From JAOTVV01 sp039591075 (GTDB lineage Bacteria > Gemmatimonadota > Gemmatimonadetes > Gemmatimonadales > GWC2-71-9): a DNA stretch of 5,086 bases. Location of the stretch: the NCBI GenBank assembly GCA_039591075.1, contig JBDHEI010000112.1, positions 1-5,086 on the forward strand. Reading direction: 5' to 3'. The first letter of the stretch is position 1; each line of letters opens with the position of its first letter. The notes under the pieces are model-generated. The model worked only from the letters and a program-made list of their open reading frames with translations, was not told the DNA's origin and searched no databases. This document shows positions 1-5,086 of the stretch, in pieces. The position numbers and the translations under genes were made by a program.

Positions 1-607
1 CGAGCACCACGTCGCCATCCAAGACGTGAAGTACTTCCACGTTTCTCGCGCGGGGCAGGAGAAACTCGTCACCCATGACGTCCCGATAGACCTCGGCCTC
101 GGTGGTGGCGGCGCCGTAGCGCACGAGCATGTCCACGGCTTCGGAATGGCCGTTCCTGGCCGCGAGCTGCACTGCCGTCATGCCGACCGGCCCAGTGGCA
201 TGCACATCAGCGCCGTTGTCCAAGAGCACCTCGATCGCTCGGGTGTTGCCCGGGAACGCGGCGAATATGAGGGCGGTCAGACCCTCCGACGTCGTCACTT
301 CCGTGTCGGCTCCACGAGCCAGCAGCAACTCCACGAGCTCGACGTGGTCCCTGGCAGCTGCCCACATCAGCAGCGTCGTGCCGCTCGGGACTTCCCAGCC
401 CCAGTCCGCGGGGACCTCCGCATCCGGTCCCGTCCCGCTCTCCAGCAACTGCTTGATCAGCTCCACTACTTGCGCGTTCGCGACGGCCGTGGCCGCAGCG
501 TCCCGCGCGGCAACACTGTCCTGCTGAAGGGTCGCAGCGCTGAGGGGGCCGTTACCCGACACGGCGAGCGCCGACAGAACGCAGCAGACCATTCTCGTCT
601 TGCTCAT
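1..607 (-). CDS. Exported ankyrin-repeat protein (C-terminus beyond window)
   Basis: The minus-strand frame runs without a stop from ATG at 607-605 to the left edge, giving 202 codons. Residues 1 to about 24 form a signal peptide: positively charged start MSKTR, hydrophobic VCCVLSALAV, and a likely cut after LSA. Residues 33-62 look like a degenerate repeat, followed by three clear ankyrin repeats at about 76-106, 108-138 and 141-171. Hallmarks are TTLLMWAA with VELLLARGAD, LTALIFAA with IEVLLDNGAD, and MTAVQLAARNGH with VDMLVRYGA. The stretch after residue 172 is not ankyrin-like and I do not recognise it. Ankyrin repeats bind other proteins; an exported one would act in the periplasm or on the surface, partner unknown. 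GAGG lies 7 bases before the ATG and supports this start. The gene follows the TonB-C gene after 53 bases, so it is probably in the same transcript. The ankyrin assignment is firm; the role is unknown. Confidence 0.88.
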   Translation of the reverse strand, partial: MSKTRMVCCVLSALAVSGNGPLSAATLQQDSVAARDAAATAVANAQVVELIKQLLESGTGPDAEVPADWGWEVPSGTTLLMWAAARDHVELVELLLARGADTEVTTSEGLTALIFAAFPGNTRAIEVLLDNGADVHATGPVGMTAVQLAARNGHSEAVDMLVRYGAATTEAEVYRDVMGDEFLLPRARNVEVLHVLDGDVVL

Positions 608-660
608 GGACACACCTCGCAACACTCTTGCCACTACGGGTCCGCCGGCGTGGCTTCGCT

Positions 661-1800
661 TCATCGACTCCCACCGATGTGAAAGCCGATCACCGTTTGC
701 ACCAGGGTGCGAACGGGCCGCCCAAGCACTTGGCCCGGGCGGAATTCACTGCCCTCTATGACGGCGCGTGCAGAGTTGCTGAAGGCCTCATGCGGGGACG
801 ATATGACTCTGACCGATCCCGGTTCGACACGACCATCCACCCCGATCACGAATTCCAGGGTGACGTCACCCTCAATGCCGGCGCCCTGCAGCATCCTCGG
901 ATACATGATGGGCGGACTCGAGACGCGCTCCGGTGGCTGCTTCAGCGCGCCCGCTGGGAACAGATCAGGGGTGTCTCCCACAGGGACCGGTGCATCTGGG
1001 ACAGCCCCGAAACGCAGGCGGATCTCTTGGGCGCGATCGGGTTCGCCGGCCTCCTCGTACAGGTCCGCGAGTCGCAGCCACCGTGATTCCAGCAGGGAAT
1101 CCCCCAGCACCGCAGTCTCCAAGGCCCACATGAGTGAGTCCGCCGGCGCGTTCGTCGCGAGGAAGACTCGGTAGGCACACAATGCGGCCGACGGATAGTC
1201 CGGGTACTCGGCATGGGCGCGTGCGGCGCGCTCCCGGGCCTTCGAGAACTCGCCCGCGGCCTCGTGCTCGTAGCACCTGCGAACGTGCTCGGCTGCCTTG
1301 GAGCGGTCCTGCAGCGCGTCAACCACCCTCTCGGCCAACCGCTTCGCATCGTCGTCAACGGAACCCACGACGGTTACCCAACCCGACCAACCGGAGGGGA
1401 CCCTCTCCACGATACGCCACGTCACGCTCGGCGCGCCTTCCGTGCGTAGCGTACCAACCACGTAGGTCGCCCCCAGGGCTTGCGCGAGCTGGCCGGCGAG
1501 TTTCGGATCGAGGATCGTGTTCGACTCGAATCCGGCCGCGACAAGCATGTCGTTGAGACCGTCCGTCGAAATAGCCCGGTAGTCGCCTCCCAGCTTCGAG
1601 GCGAGCCTCTCGCGCACCGCCGATCCGAGCTCCCGGGCGAAGGCCGAGTCAACCGGCGCGGCAGGCTCGGGGTTCAGGACGAGGATCGGGTACCAGCGTT
1701 GCGCGTGCGCCTGGCGACCCACGAGCAAGAGAAACCCGTGCGCGAGGCCGATCGCCAACGGGCGGAGCCAACGGTTGTTCGGAGCTTCAGGTCGGGACAT
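661..1800 (-). CDS. Exported CsgG/TolB-like + TPR-like + TonB C-terminal domain protein
   Basis: A 379-residue protein. Residues 1-33 are a signal peptide (N-terminal Arg residues, hydrophobic LAIGLAHGFLLLVG, cut after AHA before Gln). Residues about 38-165 resemble the alpha/beta fold of CsgG/TolB-N/FlgO-type periplasmic proteins: a first strand PILVLN, a helix ending in RERLASKL, and the LAQALGATYVVGTLRTEG segment. Residues about 169-265 are TPR-like helices, for example EAAGEFSKARERAARAHAEYP and RWLRLADLYEEAGEPDRAQE. Residues about 293-377 form a TonB C-terminal domain: YPRMLQGAGIEGDVTLEF, then VDGRV, a conserved FRPG and GRPV. A classical TonB keeps an uncleaved membrane anchor and a Pro-rich linker; this one has a cleavable-looking signal and only a short Pro-containing linker (about 263-292), so energy transduction is doubtful and an envelope scaffold or adaptor is as likely. 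The frame stays open upstream to 2079, but AGGA 7 bases before ATG 1800 and the signal peptide fix the start here. Confidence 0.85.
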   Translation of the reverse strand: MSRPEAPNNRWLRPLAIGLAHGFLLLVGRQAHAQRWYPILVLNPEPAAPVDSAFARELGSAVRERLASKLGGDYRAISTDGLNDMLVAAGFESNTILDPKLAGQLAQALGATYVVGTLRTEGAPSVTWRIVERVPSGWSGWVTVVGSVDDDAKRLAERVVDALQDRSKAAEHVRRCYEHEAAGEFSKARERAARAHAEYPDYPSAALCAYRVFLATNAPADSLMWALETAVLGDSLLESRWLRLADLYEEAGEPDRAQEIRLRFGAVPDAPVPVGDTPDLFPAGALKQPPERVSSPPIMYPRMLQGAGIEGDVTLEFVIGVDGRVEPGSVRVISSPHEAFSNSARAVIEGSEFRPGQVLGRPVRTLVQTVIGFHIGGSR

Positions 1801-2193
1801 GGCACGATCCTGGGAGCTGACAGCACGAGGTCCGGTACGGGAACCCACCCATCCCTGTATGACGAGGCTACCGGCGATTCGACAGTTGTATGGCGTACAT
1901 GGCAGGCGCTCGCTCGGAGGCAGGAGCACCATCACCCAGCGGATTCTGGAAACGGCAGATTCAAAAGAAGATGTGTCTCGTAGAAGAATGTGCAAGCTCA
2001 ATTTCGATCCATATTGTCCCCTTTTGTCGGTGGGACCGCCTCGAGCCAAAGACAACCGCGGCCCATGGTACGATCGCACCCGGAGCCGCCTGTTAGACCG
2101 TCGACGTCAGTCACTCCAGGCAGCGGAAAGGTCCACGAAACCGCTCGCGGCCGGGCCCGTAGGGATGTGCAATCTTTGAACACGGAGGCATCA
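1801..2193. other. Divergent intergenic region, AT-richer core
   Basis: This 393-base spacer lies between two divergently transcribed genes and must hold both promoters. Bases 1951-2030 are about 42% G+C by hand count, well below the visibly GC-rich flanking genes, which fits a promoter zone. I could not find a -35/-10 pair good enough to call on either strand. A perfect 8-base palindrome, CGTCGACG, sits at 2099-2106 but is too short to mean much. Reading frames from both flanking genes remain open into the spacer, but nothing in them looks like protein sequence. No small gene, RNA or terminator is supported here. Confidence 0.6.
2184..2188 (+). promoter_or_regulatory. Ribosome binding site of the M20 amidohydrolase gene
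   Basis: GGAGG lies 5 bases before ATG 2194. It decides the start: the frame is open back to 1990, but only this ATG has a strong Shine-Dalgarno sequence and is followed at once by a signal peptide. Confidence 0.8.
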
Positions 2194-3468
2194 ATGGGAT
2201 ACGGTCGTGGCGCTTGGGTGGCAGGCGCCCTCTTGATGTTTGTCTTCGGCTCAGTTGAGGCACAACAGGTCGAACAACGCACCGTTGCCGATCGAGTCGC
2301 CGAGCGGTTGGCTTTTGCTGAAGGCTCTCTAATCGAACTCCGACACGACATCCACCAACACCCGGAAGTCTCCGGCCAAGAGGAGCGGACCGCCGGCGTT
2401 ATTGCCGAGCGGCTTCGCGCACTGGGCTTTGAAGTACGCTCCGGTGTCGGCGGGCACGGTGTCGTGGGAGTCCTGCGCGGTGCGGCCTCGGGGCCAACGA
2501 TCGCTTTCCGTGCCGACATGGATGCCGTGCCATCCAATGCACCCGACCCGGTGGATTATCGGTCTCTCACGCCCGGGGTACGTCACATCTGTGGCCACGA
2601 CGTCCATGTGGCCGTTGGCATCGGGATCGCCGAGGGCCTAGCCGTGGTTCGTGACGAGCTGGCGGGCACACTGATGCTCGTCTTTCAGCCCGCCGAAGAG
2701 CGGGCGACGGGGGCCAAGGCCATGTTAGCGGACGGGGTGTTCGGATCGATTCACCCCGACGCGATCTACGCCGTGCACACCGCACCCTACCCGGTGGGCA
2801 TACTCGGAACCGCCCCCGGCGGGATGATGGCGGGCCGTGACGTGGTGCAGGTGACGCTCCGGGGGTCCGGGGACCTCGCCGCCGCGGCCGGGTCCGTGCG
2901 CCACGCCATCGAAGCCGTGGGCACGATCCCTCCCGCTCAGATAGCGCAGCCGGCCCCCCCCGGTTTCATCCTGACGCAGGTGTTTCCCAACCGGACAGGC
3001 GATGGCGGCAGCTTGGTGGTGCGGGCCCAGGTAACCACGGCGAGCACCGATGCCCGCGCACGGGGGAAGACGGCCATCCTCGAAGGGATCGGAGGTTTGA
3101 CTTTCTCGGACGTGTCGGCGGAGACGGTGTATCAGGATCGCATGATGGCCGGCGTAACCAACGACGCCGACCTCGTCTCTCGCGCGAACCGGAACATCCG
3201 CGCCTGGCTCGGCGGGGATGCAGTGGTGGCGGTCCAGGGCGTCCCGCCGGCGTTCAGCGAGGACTTCGGCTCCTTTCAGGATGAGGTACCGGGCGTGATG
3301 TACTTCCTGGGGGTGAGCAATCCGGAGAAAGGCACGGTTGGGATGCCGCACAGCCCGAATTATGTCGCGGACGATGGGGCAATCCTCGTGGGCGCACAGG
3401 CAATGTCGGCGGTCATTCTGGACTGGCTTGTCGAGGAGGTTTCAGAGCCCGAGAAGAGCGAGCGATAG
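2194..3468 (+). CDS. Secreted M20D-family amidohydrolase/carboxypeptidase
   Basis: A 424-residue protein, close to the usual 390-440 of this metallo-hydrolase family, which splits N-acyl or peptide-like amide bonds (N-acyl amino acids, hippurate and similar). Residues 1-23 are a signal peptide (hydrophobic AWVAGALLMFVFGS, cut after VEA before Gln-Gln), placing it in the periplasm or outside. Family motifs in order: LRHDIHQHPEVSGQE (about 49-63), FRADMDAVP with catalytic Asp110, HICGHDVH with metal ligands Cys133 and His135, FQPAEE with Glu168/Glu169, YAVHTAPYPVG with His195, SEDFGSF (about 355-361), and MPHSPNY with His386. All expected metal ligands are therefore present. The lid/dimerisation domain (about 215-320) is unusual: where most relatives have a GGHGAxPH-like motif, this one reads GSGDLAAAA. 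The exact substrate cannot be told from sequence. It is divergent from the TonB-C gene and ends before a hairpin shared with the next, convergent gene. Confidence 0.93.
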   Translation: MGYGRGAWVAGALLMFVFGSVEAQQVEQRTVADRVAERLAFAEGSLIELRHDIHQHPEVSGQEERTAGVIAERLRALGFEVRSGVGGHGVVGVLRGAASGPTIAFRADMDAVPSNAPDPVDYRSLTPGVRHICGHDVHVAVGIGIAEGLAVVRDELAGTLMLVFQPAEERATGAKAMLADGVFGSIHPDAIYAVHTAPYPVGILGTAPGGMMAGRDVVQVTLRGSGDLAAAAGSVRHAIEAVGTIPPAQIAQPAPPGFILTQVFPNRTGDGGSLVVRAQVTTASTDARARGKTAILEGIGGLTFSDVSAETVYQDRMMAGVTNDADLVSRANRNIRAWLGGDAVVAVQGVPPAFSEDFGSFQDEVPGVMYFLGVSNPEKGTVGMPHSPNYVADDGAILVGAQAMSAVILDWLVEEVSEPEKSER

Positions 3469-3498
3469 CGGAACAGGACCGTCGGCGACAAGAGAGGA

Positions 3499-3530
3499 AA
3501 GCCCCACAGTCACTTGTGCCTGCGGGGCTT
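3499..3530. terminator. Probable bidirectional terminator hairpin
   Basis: Bases 3499-3509 pair with 3520-3530. AAGCCCC pairs with GGGGCTT, followed by one A-C mismatch and then CAG with CTG, giving ten base pairs around a loop of about ten bases. It lies between two convergent genes, 30 bases after the M20 stop and 26 bases after the VasI-like stop. The minus strand continues with a pyrimidine-rich CTTTCCTCTCTT; the plus strand has only a few T residues. It most likely serves the minus-strand gene, possibly both. Confidence 0.7.
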
Positions 3531-3556
3531 GTGGTTCTCCGTGTCTCAGGCGGCAC

Positions 3557-4168
3557 TCACCAACGGCATGCCTCGCGCATGGGCTTGACCGCGACATCCA
3601 ATCCCTGTGTATCGAAGATCGCGGTAATCGTGTTCGCACCACGTGGGGTCACCTGTGCCACAAACCGCTCGGCGGTCATGAGCGCATTGATGAACGTGAC
3701 GTCGTTCCCGGGATAGAACGACGCCTCCTGGTTACTCGACAGGCCCCACATCTTCCGTTCGACGGCGTCACCTCCGATGCGGGTCGCGATCTCAGCCTCG
3801 CTCCCAAGCCGGTTTCTCCAGTTGAGGTAGACCTCGGTCTCGCCGCTGAGGCAGCGGAGCACCAGAACGATCGGCTGCCCCGACGACGACGTGCCGCTCG
3901 TGGCGACCAGCGCGAGGCTGACGGCTCGCGAGCCGTTCGGGTTGGCTTGGTCCCGAATCTGCCAGGCGCCCACGCCCTCGGTCGGCACCGGTCGCTCCCG
4001 CGGTCGATCGAGACTCTGCGCTCGCGCCAGGGCGTCGTAGCACATGAGTCGCTCGAGATCGTTGGCGACGGCCACGCACCTCGCGAGCTCCTGCGAGAGA
4101 CCGTTCTGCGCTTCGACGACCCCGGGCCACGCGAAGCCGAGCGCCAGGATCAGAGTCACACGGATCAT
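3557..4168 (-). CDS. Exported VasI/TagO-family protein (type VI secretion-associated family)
   Basis: A 203-residue protein. Residues 1-20 are a signal peptide (VTLILALGFAWPG, cut after VEA before Gln). The body follows the VasI/TagO pattern: a Cys-containing N-terminal segment LARCVAVANDLERLMCYDAL (about 28-47), a central VLVLRCLSGETEVYLNW (101-117), an ATRIGG strand, a Trp-Gly-Leu-Ser segment near 141, a TPRGANTITAIFDTQGL stretch (174-190), and a terminal EACRW. The four cysteines (31, 43, 106, 201) could form two disulfides in the periplasm. In type VI clusters this family is an accessory envelope protein, but no other type VI gene is visible here, so the role in this genome is open. The start is set by AAGGGGGA four bases upstream and the signal peptide; the frame continues 27 codons further without protein-like sequence. 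It converges on the M20 gene and diverges from the transpeptidase-like gene. Confidence 0.8.
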   Translation of the reverse strand: MIRVTLILALGFAWPGVVEAQNGLSQELARCVAVANDLERLMCYDALARAQSLDRPRERPVPTEGVGAWQIRDQANPNGSRAVSLALVATSGTSSSGQPIVLVLRCLSGETEVYLNWRNRLGSEAEIATRIGGDAVERKMWGLSSNQEASFYPGNDVTFINALMTAERFVAQVTPRGANTITAIFDTQGLDVAVKPMREACRW

Positions 4169-4171
4169 GGT

Positions 4172-4179
4172 TCCCCCTT
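4172..4179 (-). promoter_or_regulatory. Ribosome binding site of the VasI/TagO-like gene
   Basis: On the minus strand, AAGGGGGA ends four bases or so before ATG 4168. It is a strong purine-rich site and supports this start over the in-frame ATG at 4249. Confidence 0.65.
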
Positions 4180-4258
4180 GGGCACGATACCGGCCCATAC
4201 GCAGCAAATCTTCCACTGGAGCTGGCGCGGCGTATGTGAGGGGGGACACACACGGACC

Positions 4259-4287
4259 TTGAGGTGACCCGGACGCCGGCGTATTCT
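4259..4287 (+). promoter_or_regulatory. Candidate sigma-70-like promoter for the transpeptidase-like gene
   Basis: TTGAGG (4259-4264) and TATTCT (4282-4287) are separated by exactly 17 bases; each matches four of six consensus positions. Transcription would begin near 4294, leaving a leader of about 20 bases before GTG 4315. The promoter preferences of this organism are unknown and such matches occur by chance, so this is a candidate only. It would rule out the upstream GTG at 4264 as the start. Confidence 0.4.
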
Positions 4288-4305
4288 CGCGATTCGAAGC
4301 GAGAA
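4284..4305. repeat. Perfect inverted repeat over the putative -10 and leader
   Basis: TTCTCGC (4284-4290) and its exact reverse complement GCGAGAA (4299-4305) flank an 8-base spacer that contains the palindrome TTCGAA. The left arm overlaps the candidate -10 box. The right arm covers the only purine-rich stretch before GTG 4315. It could be a repressor operator or a leader hairpin that hides the ribosome binding site; it is too short and followed by too few T residues for a terminator. Confidence 0.45.
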
Positions 4306-4314
4306 CCTGCCACC

Positions 4315-5086
4315 GTGGAGCCTTCGAGGACGAGGGGGATCCCGATCACCACCGCAGTGGCCGTCGCGTCGGCAATCGGGTTGTGGACCCCGCCCTTGGA
4401 CGCCCAAGCCCCGGCCACGCACCCGTTCTGGCGTCCGGTCGTGCTGGGCACCCGCGGCATGGTCGCCGCCGAACACCCGCTGGAGGCCATCGCCGGCTTC
4501 GAGATCCTCAAGGCCGGAGGGAACGCGTTCGACGCGGCGGCCGCGGTCTTCTACATGACGACGGTCGTGGAGCAGCACCAGGCCGGAATGGGCGGCGACG
4601 CGTTCATCCTCGCGTACGTGGCCGACCGGGACCGCGTCACCTTCATCAACGGCACGGGGCCGGCGCCCGAGCGCGCGACGATCGCCTTCTACGCGGAGCA
4701 GGGCGGGATCCCGGACGCCGGTCCGCTGTCGACCGACGTACCTGGCGCCGTGGGCGGGTTCGACCTCATGCTGCGGCAATACGGCACGATGAGCTACTCC
4801 GACATCGTGGCGCTCGCCGTCAAGGTGGCTAGAGAGGGACATCCCCTCGATTTCTGGGCTGCGACGCATCACGCCCGGGCGGTGGAGAAGACCTCACCCT
4901 TCCCGTCATCCGTGGCCCTGCTCATGCCGGGGGGTCGCCCGCTGGGGGTCGGCGAAGTCTTCGTGCAGACGGATCTCGCCCAGTCACTAGAGGAGATCGG
5001 CCGCTCTGGCGGCGACGCGTTTTACCGCGGAACCCTGGCCCGCCAAGCGGCGGCGTTCTACGAGCGGCAGGATGGCCTGCTGCGAT
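4315..5086 (+). CDS. Exported gamma-glutamyltranspeptidase-like N-terminal-nucleophile hydrolase (C-terminus beyond window)
   Basis: The frame is open from a stop at 4237 to the right edge; from GTG 4315 it gives 257 codons. Residues 1 to about 30 make a signal peptide (MEPSRTRG, hydrophobic ITTAVAVASAIGLW, cut after LDA or AQA). The rest is the start of the family's large subunit: GMVAAEHPLEAIAGFEIL (48-65), KAGGNAFDAAAA (66-77), QAGMGGDAFI (89-98), and DVPGAVGGFD (141-150). The family self-cleaves before a Thr that then acts as nucleophile; that Thr lies past the edge. True glutathione-cleaving members carry RExAP, whose Arg grips the gamma-glutamyl carboxylate. Here the site reads INGTGPAP (111-118), as in transpeptidase-like acylases, so the substrate may differ. 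The start is uncertain: ATG 4459 would delete the signal peptide and begin inside the conserved core, and GTG 4264 gives an overlong N-terminus. No strong ribosome binding site is seen before GTG 4315. Confidence 0.88.
   Translation, partial: MEPSRTRGIPITTAVAVASAIGLWTPPLDAQAPATHPFWRPVVLGTRGMVAAEHPLEAIAGFEILKAGGNAFDAAAAVFYMTTVVEQHQAGMGGDAFILAYVADRDRVTFINGTGPAPERATIAFYAEQGGIPDAGPLSTDVPGAVGGFDLMLRQYGTMSYSDIVALAVKVAREGHPLDFWAATHHARAVEKTSPFPSSVALLMPGGRPLGVGEVFVQTDLAQSLEEIGRSGGDAFYRGTLARQAAAFYERQDGLLR

Noticed and set aside
608..660. Possible hairpin (GCCAC/GTGGC) between the TonB-C and ankyrin genes
   Set aside because: Only five base pairs around a 15-base loop and no T-tract; not a terminator.
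26..682. 218-residue plus-strand frame
   Set aside because: It is antisense to the ankyrin gene, where three good repeats establish the minus strand as coding.
1801..2079. Extension of the TonB-C gene to ATG 2079 (472 residues)
   Set aside because: The added 93 residues resemble no protein, lack a strong ribosome binding site, and would bury the signal peptide that begins at ATG 1800. The open frame is a by-product of high G+C.
2099..2106. 8-base palindrome CGTCGACG in the divergent spacer
   Set aside because: It is too short to distinguish from chance in GC-rich DNA and has no partner repeat nearby.
1990..2193. Extension of the M20 gene to ATG 1990 (492 residues)
   Set aside because: The extra 68 residues are Arg/Pro/Ser-rich low-information sequence, and GGAGG plus signal peptide sit precisely at ATG 2194.
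4264..4266. GTG 4264 as start of the transpeptidase-like gene
   Set aside because: It adds 17 residues before an already complete signal peptide and overlaps the candidate -35 box.
3338..4267. 309-residue plus-strand frame
   Set aside because: It is antisense to the VasI-like gene and overlaps the end of the M20 gene and the terminator; its sequence is Arg-rich without any domain pattern.
4459..4461. ATG 4459 as start of the transpeptidase-like gene
   Set aside because: It would remove a convincing signal peptide and begin at the conserved MVAAEHP core. GTG 4315 gives a normal exported protein.
4165..4872. 235-residue minus-strand frame
   Set aside because: It lies antisense to the transpeptidase-like gene, whose conserved motifs prove the plus-strand frame.

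Overview
The window is a 5.1 kb piece of a GC-rich bacterial chromosome carrying five protein genes, two of them cut by the window edges. No RNA gene, insertion sequence, CRISPR array or phage gene was seen. All five predicted proteins start with a Sec-type signal peptide, so the locus supplies the periplasm or outer envelope of a diderm (Gram-negative-type) bacterium. The GC-rich codon use, the frequent Ala|Gln signal-cleavage sites, and the mix of TonB-C/TPR protein, secreted M20 amidohydrolase and gamma-glutamyltranspeptidase-like enzyme resemble Gemmatimonadota or a similar soil/marine phylum. That assignment is an impression from the proteins, not a demonstrated placement.

Layout, left to right. 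(1) On the minus strand, bases 1-607 hold the N-terminal 202 codons of an exported ankyrin-repeat protein whose C-terminus lies outside the window. (2) Directly upstream of it on the same strand, 661-1800 encodes a 379-residue exported protein with a CsgG/TolB-like N-terminal region, TPR-like helices and a TonB C-terminal domain. The 53-base gap suggests these two are co-transcribed. (3) A 393-base intergenic region (1801-2193), with an AT-richer core near 1951-2030, separates them from (4) a divergent plus-strand gene, 2194-3468, for a secreted M20D-family amidohydrolase with its metal site intact but an altered lid-domain motif. (5) A hairpin at 3499-3530 separates that gene from (6) a convergent minus-strand gene, 3557-4168, for a secreted protein of the VasI/TagO family, here without type VI secretion genes in view. 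(7) A 146-base divergent spacer holds a promoter-like element overlapped by an inverted repeat. It leads into (8) a plus-strand gamma-glutamyltranspeptidase-like gene that begins at GTG 4315 and runs off the right edge before its catalytic threonine.

How they may work together: the M20 enzyme and the transpeptidase-like enzyme both act on amide or peptide bonds and are both exported, which fits peptide or amino-acid-conjugate scavenging in the periplasm. The gene order (three divergent or convergent junctions) shows that they are not one operon. I found no convincing undescribed multi-gene system. The most interesting points are the run of five exported proteins with recurrent Ala|Gln cleavage sites, the domain combination in the TonB-C protein, the orphan VasI-like protein, and altered motifs in both hydrolases.
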